From Clostridiales bacterium (GTDB lineage Bacteria; Bacillota; Clostridia; Lachnospirales; CAG-274): DNA of 5,407 nucleotides. Under the pieces are notes generated by a model that saw only the letters and a program-made list of their open reading frames with translations, searched no databases and was not told where the DNA came from. Positions 1 through 5,407 of the stretch are shown here, in pieces. Made by a program: the position numbers and the translations under genes. Each line of letters starts with the position of its first letter. Within the stretch, counting starts at the first letter, position 1. Location: NCBI GenBank assembly GCA_021203425.1, contig JAJQBF010000082.1, positions 1 through 5,407 on the forward strand. Direction: 5' to 3'.

Positions 1-39
1 AAATATGTAAAGAATAACTTTTCGTGCGTTCGTCCTGAA

Positions 40-70
40 ATATAGTAAACTCATCTTGACATTTAGTAAA
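40..70. repeat. Two-copy 10-bp direct repeat around the galK -35 box (possible operator)
   Basis: ATATAGTAAA (40-49) and ATTTAGTAAA (61-70) agree at 9 of 10 positions. Their starts are 21 bp apart, about two helical turns, so both would face the same side of the DNA. One copy lies just upstream of the -35 box and the other begins at its last base and runs into the spacer. That placement would suit a repressor or an AraC-type regulator, but the region is AT-rich and no regulator gene is visible. Binding is inferred from repeat geometry only. Confidence 0.35.
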
Positions 71-84
71 ATAAATAATAAAAT
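56..84 (+). promoter_or_regulatory. Predicted sigma-A promoter of the galK-galM operon
   Basis: A perfect -35 hexamer TTGACA (56-61) is followed by 17 nt and a -10 hexamer TAAAAT (79-84), one mismatch from consensus. Transcription would start near 90-92, giving a 5' UTR of about 48 nt that ends in the galK ribosome binding site. The surroundings are very AT-rich, which suits a promoter but also makes chance -10 matches common. The exact -35 box and optimal spacing are the main support. Confidence 0.75.
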
Positions 85-138
85 TACTTAATAAATATGT
101 TTTGCAAAAACAAGGATTAAAATAAGGAGGAGTATATT

Positions 139-1422
139 ATGACTGTAAAAGAGTACATTAAAAAGCTTGAAACAGGAGATTTTGACAGCAAATTGACAGA
201 ACTTTACGGCAAGACCGACCTAGACAGACAAAAAAACAGATATAAAGCCGCAGCGGAGAAATTTACGGAGATATTTCCCCAATACGGTTCTTCGGATATA
301 TCGATATTTTCAGCCCCGGGCAGAACGGAAATAGGCGGAAACCACACAGACCATCAACATGGCTGTGTCTTGGCGGCGGCTGTTAATTTAGATATAATAG
401 GTGTTGTACATTTTCACAGCGAGCCTGTTATAAGAATTAAATCGGAAGGTTATTTAATGGAATCAGTCAGCCTGACCGACTTATCGGTTCGTGAAGAAGA
501 AAGAGAAACAAGCGCCGCCCTTATAAAGGGAATTGCCGAAGGGTTCAGACTTATGGGGTTTAAAATCGGGGGTTTCGATGCCTATATTACCTCCGAAGTT
601 CCCAGAGGGAGCGGTCTTTCTTCATCGGCAGCCTTTGAAATACTCATAGGCACGATTATAAACTGCGGTTGGAACAAAGGTGAAGTTGATGCCGTTTCCG
701 TTGCGCAAATAGGACAATATTCGGAAAATGTATATTTCGGAAAGAAAAGCGGTCTTATGGATCAAGCCGCAAGCAGTGTGGGAGGACTTGTATTTATGGA
801 TTTCCGCAGTCCCGAAAACCCCGAAATTAAAGCCCACAGCTTTGATTTTGAAAAATACGGCTATACAATCTGTATAACCGACACAAAAGGCAGCCACAGC
901 GATTTAAGCGACGAATATTCACAGGTTACAAGCGAAATGACAGCTATAGCAAAGGAGCTTGGCTGTAATTATCTGTGTGATGCCGATGAGGAAGAATTTT
1001 ACAGACAAATTCCGAGACTGAGAAGTGTCTGTTCTGACAGAGCGGTTTTGCGTGCTATGCATTTTTTTGACGACAACAGAAGAGCCGGACAGGAGTCGGA
1101 GGCTTTAAGCGAAAAGAATACAGGTAAATTTTTAAACCTTATAAGAGAATCCGGTGAGTCTTCGGCAAACCTTCTTCAAAATTTATTTTCCGCCAAAAGA
1201 CCCGATGAGCAAAACATTCCCCTTGCCCTTGCTTTAAGCAAACATATTTTAAAAGAAGACTGCGCCGTAAGAGTTCACGGCGGCGGTTTTGCCGGAACAA
1301 TTCAGGCAATTATTCCCATGAGGCTTACGGAGATATATGCCTGTGAAATGGAACGTATTTTCGGAAAAGGAGCCTGCCGAAGGCTTAAAATACGTTCCGA
1401 AGGCGGAGTAAAAATATTATAA
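139..1422 (+). CDS. galK: Galactokinase family protein (GHMP kinase)
   Basis: This 427-residue cytoplasmic protein is probably an ATP-dependent sugar 1-kinase that turns alpha-D-galactose into galactose 1-phosphate, the first committed step of galactose use. All three GHMP/galactokinase motifs are present in order: the sugar-binding signature APGRTEIGGNHTDHQHG (59-75), the phosphate-binding loop PRGSGLSSSAA (155-165), and the C-terminal VHGGGFAGT (379-387). By alignment with human GALK1, Arg62, His69, Asp71 and the putative catalytic Asp208 (SGLMDQ) are kept. The glutamate of the usual GEHTDY motif is Asn68 here, and the following Tyr is His. At 427 residues it is longer than E. coli GalK (382), mostly through about 30 extra N-terminal residues. 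The ATG follows AAGGAGG (124-130) by 8 nt, a strong start. The galM gene 35 nt downstream supports a galactose role. A related sugar such as N-acetylgalactosamine cannot be excluded. Confidence 0.88.
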   Translation: MTVKEYIKKLETGDFDSKLTELYGKTDLDRQKNRYKAAAEKFTEIFPQYGSSDISIFSAPGRTEIGGNHTDHQHGCVLAAAVNLDIIGVVHFHSEPVIRIKSEGYLMESVSLTDLSVREEERETSAALIKGIAEGFRLMGFKIGGFDAYITSEVPRGSGLSSSAAFEILIGTIINCGWNKGEVDAVSVAQIGQYSENVYFGKKSGLMDQAASSVGGLVFMDFRSPENPEIKAHSFDFEKYGYTICITDTKGSHSDLSDEYSQVTSEMTAIAKELGCNYLCDADEEEFYRQIPRLRSVCSDRAVLRAMHFFDDNRRAGQESEALSEKNTGKFLNLIRESGESSANLLQNLFSAKRPDEQNIPLALALSKHILKEDCAVRVHGGGFAGTIQAIIPMRLTEIYACEMERIFGKGACRRLKIRSEGGVKIL

Positions 1423-1443
1423 GCGATATTGCGCACAACAAAC

Positions 1444-1460
1444 GAGGAGGTTTTAATGTG
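1444..1460 (+). promoter_or_regulatory. galM ribosome binding site with overlapping ATG/GTG starts
   Basis: GAGGAGG (1444-1450) precedes two overlapping start codons in the string ATGTG. The ATG at 1456-1458 opens only a four-residue frame (Met-Trp-Leu-Ile, stop at 1468-1470). The GTG at 1458-1460, 7 nt after the binding site, opens the full galM frame. GTG is therefore chosen as the start. The out-of-frame ATG may compete for initiation. Confidence 0.7.
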
Positions 1461-2456
1461 GTTAATATAAAGCCCTTCGGGGCAGTTGAAAAAACAGAAG
1501 TACCTTTAATAGAAATCATCAGCGGAAACTTCTCCGCCGGTTTTATTCCCTACGGAGCATCGCTATGTTTCCTTTCAGTGCCGAATAAATTCGGCAAGTC
1601 AACAGATGTTGCTCTGGGTTATGATACATTGGAAGAATATATGAAAAATGACGGCTGTATGGGAGCTGTTGTGGGACCTTACACAAACAGAATAAGGAAT
1701 GCAAAATTTTCTTTGGACGGAAAGGAATACTTCCTTGAAAAGAACGAAGGAAACAATTGTAACCACAGCGGAACCGCCGGACTGTATATGCGTCTGTGGA
1801 ATTATGAAACAGGTGAAAACAGTGTCACGTTCAAAACGGTTTCAAAAGACGGTGAAGGGGGTTTCCCCGGAAACTTAAAAGCGGAGGTGACCTACTCCCT
1901 TAAAGACGGCGCTTTGACAATAGAATATTCCGCCGAAACAGACAAACCCACACCTGTAAATTTTACAAACCACACATATTTTAATTTAGCCGGAAAAGAC
2001 AAAATTTTCGGTCATACAATAAAGGTTAATTCCGATTTTTACACACACTCCGACAGTGAGAACATACCTACGGGAGAAATTTGTTCTGTCAAGGGCAGTC
2101 CTTTTGATTTAACGGAAACGGCTCTTTTGGGCAAAAGGCTTAAAAATATGCCTAAGGGTCTTGACTGCAACTATGTTTTAAAGAAAGATGTCAAACCTTC
2201 CGTAATTGTAACCTGCCCCGAAACGGGAATAGGAATGAGCTTTGAAACAAATATGGAAGGCGCCCAGATTTACACATCGGGTCTTCTTTCGGAAAGAAGA
2301 GGCAAAAACGGCAGCACATACGGAAATTCAAGCGCCGTCTGTATAGAAGCCCAACACTTTCCCAATGCCGTAAACATTCCTAATTTTCCCTCACCTGTTA
2401 TCCGCCCGAGAGAAAAATACAGCCAAAAAACGATTTACAAATTTTTCACTTTATAA
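1458..2456 (+). CDS. galM: Aldose 1-epimerase (galactose mutarotase)
   Basis: This 332-residue cytoplasmic enzyme, near the usual 340-residue length, interconverts the beta and alpha anomers of aldoses such as galactose and so feeds galactokinase, which uses the alpha form. It shows the GalM landmarks in order: GPYTNRIRNAKFSLDG (73-88, with the substrate-binding Arg), His103 in NNCNHSG, the catalytic His172 in VNFTNHTYFNLAG (167-179), Asp236 in GLDCNYVL, and the catalytic base Glu297 in CIEAQHFPNAVNIPNFPS (295-312). It ends with the typical RPREKYSQKTIYKF (316-329). The canonical HGG after the first histidine is HSG, and the His of the usual DHNYVL motif is Cys237, both mild departures. The gene lies 35 nt after galK without an intervening terminator, so the two are probably co-transcribed. 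The start is GTG; see the overlapping ATG noted at its ribosome binding site. Glucose or other aldoses may also be substrates. Confidence 0.93.
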   Translation: MVNIKPFGAVEKTEVPLIEIISGNFSAGFIPYGASLCFLSVPNKFGKSTDVALGYDTLEEYMKNDGCMGAVVGPYTNRIRNAKFSLDGKEYFLEKNEGNNCNHSGTAGLYMRLWNYETGENSVTFKTVSKDGEGGFPGNLKAEVTYSLKDGALTIEYSAETDKPTPVNFTNHTYFNLAGKDKIFGHTIKVNSDFYTHSDSENIPTGEICSVKGSPFDLTETALLGKRLKNMPKGLDCNYVLKKDVKPSVIVTCPETGIGMSFETNMEGAQIYTSGLLSERRGKNGSTYGNSSAVCIEAQHFPNAVNIPNFPSPVIRPREKYSQKTIYKFFTL

Positions 2457-2463
2457 CCGCAGC

Positions 2464-2500
2464 AAAAAGGCCTGTCAGCGAAAGACAAGCCTTTTTCGTT
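2464..2500. terminator. Bidirectional intrinsic terminator between galM and proS
   Basis: AAAAAGGCCTGTC (2464-2476) pairs with GACAAGCCTTTTT (2484-2496) around a 7-nt loop. The flanking A and T runs make it work on both strands, as fits the convergent genes galM (ends 2456) and proS (ends 2539). The single C-A mismatch (2472/2488) on the plus strand becomes a U-G wobble in minus-strand RNA, so the stem is a little better for proS. On the plus strand the T run continues as TTTTTCGTTT. Confidence 0.85.
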
Positions 2501-2517
2501 TATAAATATTATAAATC

Positions 2518-2542
2518 CCGTCAGTTAAAAACCGTCAATTAA
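2518..2542. repeat. Short direct repeat at the 3' end of proS
   Basis: CCGTCAGTTAA (2518-2528) and CCGTCAATTAA (2532-2542) match at 10 of 11 positions with a 14-bp period. The second copy contains the proS stop codon (2539-2541). It looks like a small local duplication between the stop codon and the terminator; no function is evident. Confidence 0.4.
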
Positions 2543-3972
2543 TATGCCTTACCCCATGAAACCATAACCTTAGCCGGTTTTCCGCAGCATACACAGGTAT
2601 CGGAGATATGTTTTTGTTCAAAGGGCATACATCTTGAGGTAGCCCCGGTAAGCTCTTTAATCTTGTTTTCACATTCTTCGTCGCCGCACCACATAGCGTT
2701 TACAAAGCCGGGGTTTTCCTTAAGCTGTTTGTCGAATTCTTCCATATTAACAGCATCAAATGTATGAGCGTCTTTATGGGCAAGCGCCTTTTCATATAAA
2801 TCCTTCTGCATCTTGTCAAGAAGTTCAGGCACAACCTTCTCAATATCATCAAGAGAAACAACCTGTTTTACTCTGCCCAGACGGCAAACAATAACACACT
2901 GATTCTTTTCAATATCTCTGGGGCCTACTTCAAGTCTGAGAGGTATGCCCTTCATTTCCTGCTCGGCATACTTCCAGCCCGGGCTCTTGTCGCTGCCGTC
3001 TACTTTAACACGGCAAACCTTCGAAAGTCTTTCTCTTATTTCTTCTGCCTTCTCCAAAACTCCGGCTTTTCTCTGCATAACGGGAATAATAACAGCCTGA
3101 ACAGGCGCAGCCTTAGGCGGAAGCACAAGACCATTGTTGTCGGAATGAACCATTATAAGCGCCCCTATAAGACGTGTTGTCATTCCCCATGAAGTCTGAT
3201 GAACATACTGCAGCTTATTATTTTTGTCAGTATACTGAATACCGAAGGCTTTAGCGAAACCGTCGCCGAAGTTGTGGCTTGTGCCTGCCTGTAAAGCCTT
3301 TCCGTCATGCATAAGAGATTCAACAGTATATGTCGCCATAGCTCCGGCAAACTTCTCCTTTTCGGTTTTTCTTCCCTTAACAACGGGAATTGCCAAAAAT
3401 TCCTTTAAGAAGTCGGCATAAACATTGAGCATTTTAATCGTTTCTTCTTCAGCCTCTTCTGCCGTTGCGTGGGCTGTGTGACCTTCCTGCCATAAAAATT
3501 CAAGAGTACGAAGGAAGTGACGTGTTGTCTTTTCCCAGCGGCAGACAGAACACCACTGATTATATAATTTAGGCAAATCCCTGTAAGACTGAACTATATT
3601 CTTGTAGTGGTCGCAGAAAAGAGTTTCAGAGGTAGGTCTTACGCAAAGCCTCTCCTGTAATTTTTCCGAACCGCCATGTGTTACCCATGCAACCTCGGGG
3701 GCAAAGCCCTCAACGTGATCCTTTTCTTTCTGTAAGAGGCTCTCGGGTATAAACATAGGCATATAAACATTTTCGTGACCTGTTTCTTTAAAACGTCTGT
3801 CCAAATCCTGCTGTATAAGCTCCCAAATTGCATATCCGTAAGGGCGCAAAATCATACAGCCTCTTACAGATGAATAATCGCAGAGGTCGGCTTTTTTTAC
3901 AATATCCGTATACCATTTCGCAAAATCCTCGTCCATTGAGGTTATTGCATTTACCATTTTTTCGTCATTCAT
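2539..3972 (-). CDS. proS: Prolyl-tRNA synthetase, short type without editing insertion
   Basis: This 477-residue class II synthetase charges tRNA-Pro with proline in the cytoplasm. It follows the archaeal/eukaryote-like (type 3) plan found in many Clostridia. Class II motif 1 covers about residues 38-80. Motif 2 covers about 137-163, with RWEKTTRHFLR and EFLWQEGHTAH and the preceding RPTSET (112-117). Motif 3 covers about 261-290, with GMTTR and the conserved Arg267. An anticodon-binding domain follows (about 290-400), then a C-terminal domain with Cys429, Cys434, Cys460 and Cys463 that could hold zinc, ending in the family's WGKAY with terminal tyrosine. The roughly 180-residue editing domain of the long bacterial type is absent, so Ala-tRNA-Pro clearance would need a separate protein. 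Motif 2 has His152 where Pro is usual (TRPFLR). The ATG lies 10 nt after AAGGAGG (3989-3983). It appears monocistronic, with its own promoter, T-box leader and terminator. Confidence 0.97.
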   Translation of the reverse strand: MNDEKMVNAITSMDEDFAKWYTDIVKKADLCDYSSVRGCMILRPYGYAIWELIQQDLDRRFKETGHENVYMPMFIPESLLQKEKDHVEGFAPEVAWVTHGGSEKLQERLCVRPTSETLFCDHYKNIVQSYRDLPKLYNQWCSVCRWEKTTRHFLRTLEFLWQEGHTAHATAEEAEEETIKMLNVYADFLKEFLAIPVVKGRKTEKEKFAGAMATYTVESLMHDGKALQAGTSHNFGDGFAKAFGIQYTDKNNKLQYVHQTSWGMTTRLIGALIMVHSDNNGLVLPPKAAPVQAVIIPVMQRKAGVLEKAEEIRERLSKVCRVKVDGSDKSPGWKYAEQEMKGIPLRLEVGPRDIEKNQCVIVCRLGRVKQVVSLDDIEKVVPELLDKMQKDLYEKALAHKDAHTFDAVNMEEFDKQLKENPGFVNAMWCGDEECENKIKELTGATSRCMPFEQKHISDTCVCCGKPAKVMVSWGKAY

Positions 3973-3990
3973 AAGAATAAATCCTCCTTA

Positions 3991-4032
3991 AATATAAAAC
4001 CGCCCCCGAACCCACACAAAGGGGTCGGAGGC
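3991..4032 (-). terminator. Regulated terminator of the proS T-box
   Basis: On the minus strand GCCTCCGACCC (4032-4022) pairs with GGG (4013-4011) and TCGGGGGC (4009-4002), with one bulged T, one U-G pair and an 8-nt loop. It is followed by TTTTATATT (3999-3991). Its 5' arm reuses bases of the antiterminator (4032-4022), so the two folds exclude each other, as expected for T-box attenuation. It ends just before the proS ribosome binding site. Confidence 0.88.
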
Positions 4033-4241
4033 CGACGGCACCACCCTAATTAACAAAATTTTATATACTGCATAAAATCACTTGTTCTCTTTGACACCTT
4101 TAACGCAGATGCATCGCCGCCTGTTAAGCGGAGCTGATAGAGTCGGGAAAGAAAGCTCAGCCCAAAGACTTTCACCAACCGTCTTTTCTCTGTTCGGCAG
4201 ACTGCCCTCTTATTTCTCCGTCATAGCCTTAAATATTCACT
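3991..4241 (-). promoter_or_regulatory. T-box riboswitch leader of proS (probable tRNA-Pro sensor)
   Basis: The leader should sense uncharged tRNA-Pro and allow proS transcription when proline charging is low. Stem I has a basal helix CGGAG/CTCCG (4220-4216 with 4133-4129) and an apical hairpin AAAGAC/GTCTTT (4186-4181 with 4169-4164) enclosing the T-box hallmark GGTTGGTGAAA (4180-4170), preceded by AGAGA. A candidate specifier CCC (4147-4145, proline) lies in the internal loop on the 3' side. Stem III is AT-rich (4086-4052). The antiterminator has AGGG/CCCT (4047-4044 with 4023-4020), the 7-nt bulge UGGUGCC (4043-4037), and GTCGG/CCGAC (4036-4032 with 4028-4024). The UGGU bulge would pair with ACCA at the tRNA 3' end. 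The core reads AGGGTGGTGCC where the consensus has AGGGTGGNACC. The class is secure; the specifier and lower Stem I pairing are inferred by eye. Confidence 0.92.
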
Positions 4242-4247
4242 TCTATA

Positions 4248-4276
4248 ATAATAAATGGAAAAAGCCCCTGTGTCAA
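4248..4276 (-). promoter_or_regulatory. Predicted sigma-A promoter of proS
   Basis: On the minus strand, a perfect -35 TTGACA (4276-4271) is followed by 17 nt and TATTAT (4253-4248), one mismatch from the -10 consensus. Transcription would begin near 4242, giving a leader of about 270 nt. That start lies about 20 nt before the T-box Stem I, the arrangement expected for a riboswitch-controlled gene. Confidence 0.85.
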
Positions 4277-4354
4277 GCAAAATTTTATTTTTTATTAAAA
4301 ATGTTCTTATTCCATTCGTGTTTTTCGGCTGAACCTGCCCCGGCGAACACACCT

Positions 4355-4388
4355 AAAAAGCAAAATCCCGCCCGAAAACGGGCAGGAT
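4355..4388 (-). terminator. Intrinsic terminator of the stalk-domain protein gene
   Basis: Minus-strand ATCCTGCCCG (4388-4379) pairs with CGGGCGGGAT (4374-4365) around a TTTT loop. That is ten continuous pairs with one U-G wobble, followed by a T-rich tail (TTTGCTTTTT, down to 4355). On the plus strand the wobble becomes a C-A mismatch, so the hairpin is built for the minus-strand gene that stops at 4428, 40 nt earlier. It also insulates the proS promoter from read-through. Confidence 0.88.
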
Positions 4389-4427
4389 CTCACTTTTATT
4401 TTGAAGGTTTATTAATGAATAAAGCGT

Positions 4428-5407
4428 TTATTTTACTGAATAAACAGCTGTTTTTGTGTCAGCCTCCCAGTCAACGTCTACTCCCATAGCTTCGCCTAAA
4501 GCTCTGAAAGGAATATACATTCTGCCGTCTGTAATTTCTGTGGCAACGCCGTTTGCCATTGCAGATGCAGCGCCGTTAATGGTTATTATATTGCTGCCGG
4601 CTGTAAATGAAATTATATAATTTCCGACAATTATTGAGGCTGTCTTAGTGTCAGAATCCCAAGTAATAATATCACTTGTATATGCGTCTTCAACATCTCC
4701 GCCTAAAATAGCAAGTGCTACAAATCTCAAAGGAACAAGAGTTGAACTGCTTTCAGGCTGAATATAAGGAGCTGCGTCCATTTCATATTCTTTTTCGCCT
4801 ATTGAAATAATATTGCTTCCGATTGTTACTCTGATGTCGATTTCGTCCTGAGCCTCGGTTGTTCCTTCAACTTCAGCCTCGGTTACTTCGTCGCTCTTTG
4901 TGTCGGAATCATCATCGTCATCTTCCGTCTCATCGGCAGCAGTTGTTGTTGTAGTACCGCTTACATAATGAGAACTTCCGCCGCTTGAGTCACCTGAGCT
5001 GCTGCTGCTTGAGCTTGACTTTTTTGTGGTTGTCTCGGATTCATCTGTTGTTGCCTCAGTTTCGTCATCTGACTGAGTTGTTACGGTAGTATTTTCATCA
5101 TCATCTGAATCTGAGCCTGAAGGCTTGCTTGTTGTACCTTCTGAGCCGCTTGTTGTACTTTCTGAGCCGCTTGTAGTGGTTTCAGTTGTAGTTTCGGGAT
5201 CGTCAGGATTATCTGGAGTTACCGCTGTAGTAGTCTCAGTTGAAATTTCGGGAGCAGCCGTAGTAGTTTCGGTTGTTGTTTCCGTTGTAGTTACGGTTGT
5301 AGTCTCCGTAGTAGTTTCGGTTGTTGTTTCAGTGGTAGTCTCCGTAGTGGTTTCGGTTGTTGTTTCTGTAGTAGTTTCAGTTGTTGTTTCCGTAGTAGTC
5401 TCCGTTG
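4428..5407 (-). CDS. Thr/Glu-repeat protein with C-terminal copper amine oxidase-like stalk domain (5' partial)
   Basis: The frame is open from the right edge to the stop at 4428-4430, so 325 residues are visible and the N-terminus lies outside. The first 186 or so residues are low complexity: (Thr-Thr-Thr-Glu) units, a Ser/Gly/Thr stretch with SGSEGTT and SGSESTT copies, an eight-serine run, and acidic tracts such as DDDDD. I read about four Lys, no Arg and no Cys there, as expected for an extended extracellular linker that may be glycosylated. The last 140 or so residues match the copper amine oxidase N-terminal (stalk) family: RVTIGSNIISI, then TLVPLRFVALAILG, ITWDSDTKTASI, a second half with MYIPFRALGEAMGV, and a final WEADTKTAVYSV. 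In Clostridia this domain occurs on secreted or surface proteins and does not imply oxidase activity. The ATG at 4781 falls inside the domain, lacks a ribosome binding site I can recognise, and is not the start. A signal peptide and the main functional part are presumably upstream. Function unknown. Confidence 0.85.
   Translation of the reverse strand, partial: TETTTETTTETTTETTTETTTETTTETTTETTTETTTVTTTETTTETTTAAPEISTETTTAVTPDNPDDPETTTETTTSGSESTTSGSEGTTSKPSGSDSDDDENTTVTTQSDDETEATTDESETTTKKSSSSSSSSGDSSGGSSHYVSGTTTTTAADETEDDDDDSDTKSDEVTEAEVEGTTEAQDEIDIRVTIGSNIISIGEKEYEMDAAPYIQPESSSTLVPLRFVALAILGGDVEDAYTSDIITWDSDTKTASIIVGNYIISFTAGSNIITINGAASAMANGVATEITDGRMYIPFRALGEAMGVDVDWEADTKTAVYSVK
5130..5171. 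repeat. Tandem 21-bp repeat encoding SGSE(G/S)TT
   Basis: Two adjacent 21-bp copies (5130-5150 and 5151-5171) differ at one base, C against T at position 9, which changes Gly to Ser in the encoded heptapeptide. The near-identity at DNA level suggests a recent duplication within the linker of the stalk-domain protein. Confidence 0.8.
5259..5407. repeat. 12-bp coding minisatellite, (Thr-Thr-Thr-Glu)n
   Basis: Twelve full 12-bp units (5259-5402) and a partial one at the edge follow the plus-strand pattern NGT NGT NGT YTC, read on the minus strand as Glu-Thr-Thr-Thr. One unit (5283-5294) has Val for Glu. Third positions vary, but a higher-order 24-bp pair recurs exactly: 5259-5282 is identical to 5307-5330, with close variants at 5343-5366 and 5367-5390. 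The array continues beyond the window, so its full length is unknown. Confidence 0.95.

Noticed and set aside
1..55. End of an upstream gene or its terminator
   Set aside because: No coding pattern and no stem with a T run is visible in this short AT-rich stretch.
622..897. Open frame of 91 codons on the minus strand
   Set aside because: It is antisense within galK, whose own frame carries all family motifs. It is a shadow frame with no start signal.
1423..1457. Terminator or promoter between galK and galM
   Set aside because: Only a three-pair GCG/CGC hairpin without a T run is seen, and no -35/-10 pair fits in 35 nt. Co-transcription is simpler.
3180..3383. Open frame of 67 codons on the minus strand
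   Set aside because: It lies in another frame inside proS, where the real frame encodes conserved synthetase sequence. There is no independent start signal.
4277..4354. Possible small RNA or regulatory hairpin (TTCGGC and GGCGAA near 4324-4346)
   Set aside because: The pairing is short and has a mismatch, with no promoter or terminator of its own.
4082..4489. Open frame of 135 codons on the plus strand
   Set aside because: It runs antisense across the T-box Stem I, the proS promoter, the stalk-gene terminator and the end of that gene. There is no ribosome binding site and no recognisable protein pattern.
4428..4847. Copper-dependent amine oxidase enzyme
   Set aside because: Only the non-catalytic N-terminal (stalk) domain type is present. 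Nothing of the catalytic domain is seen, so oxidase activity should not be claimed.
5259..5407. Possible CRISPR array or intergenic satellite
   Set aside because: The units are 12 bp with no spacers, and the period keeps one reading frame as Thr-Thr-Thr-Glu, continuous with a downstream protein domain.

Overview
The window looks like chromosomal DNA of a low-GC, Gram-positive anaerobe of the class Clostridia (an Oscillospiraceae- or Lachnospiraceae-like gut organism is my guess). The reasons are strong AGGAGG-type ribosome binding sites, sigma-A-like TTGACA promoters, a T-box leader, a short type-3 prolyl-tRNA synthetase, and a secreted-type protein that joins a Thr/Glu-rich linker to a 'copper amine oxidase N-terminal' stalk domain. 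The genus cannot be fixed from this sequence.

Left part, plus strand (about 40-2500): a promoter (TTGACA, 17 nt, TAAAAT) drives a two-gene galactose operon. It holds a galactokinase-family gene (139-1422, galK), a 35-nt gap, and aldose 1-epimerase (1458-2456, galM). GalM interconverts the anomers of galactose and GalK phosphorylates the alpha anomer, so together they form the entry to galactose use. No galT, galE, transporter or regulator lies in the window. The galactokinase has an atypical sugar-binding motif. A 10-bp direct repeat with a 21-bp period flanks the -35 box. The operon ends at a hairpin terminator (2464-2500) shared with the convergent proS gene.

Middle part, minus strand (2539-4276): proS encodes a 477-residue prolyl-tRNA synthetase without an inserted editing domain. 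Upstream lies a leader of about 250-270 nt with the hallmarks of a T-box riboswitch: a GGTTGGTGAAA apical element, a candidate proline specifier (CCC), an AT-rich Stem III, an antiterminator with a 7-nt UGGUGCC bulge, and a competing terminator just before the ribosome binding site. A near-consensus promoter (TTGACA, 17 nt, TATTAT) sits at the right distance. This fills most of the gene-free stretch 3973-4427. Of the rest, 4277-4354 and 4389-4427 hold nothing I recognise.

Right part, minus strand (4355-5407): the 3' end of a large secreted or surface protein runs off the window. Its reading frame stays open to the right edge (325 codons plus a stop). Visible parts, from N to C, are a (Thr-Thr-Thr-Glu)n repeat, an acidic Ser/Thr/Asp/Glu-rich linker, and a C-terminal stalk domain. 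A strong terminator follows at 4355-4388.

I found no mobile element, CRISPR array, phage gene or clearly new system. The items most worth a second look are the T-box with a variant core base, the atypical galactokinase motif, and the hypervariable-looking TTTE repeat.
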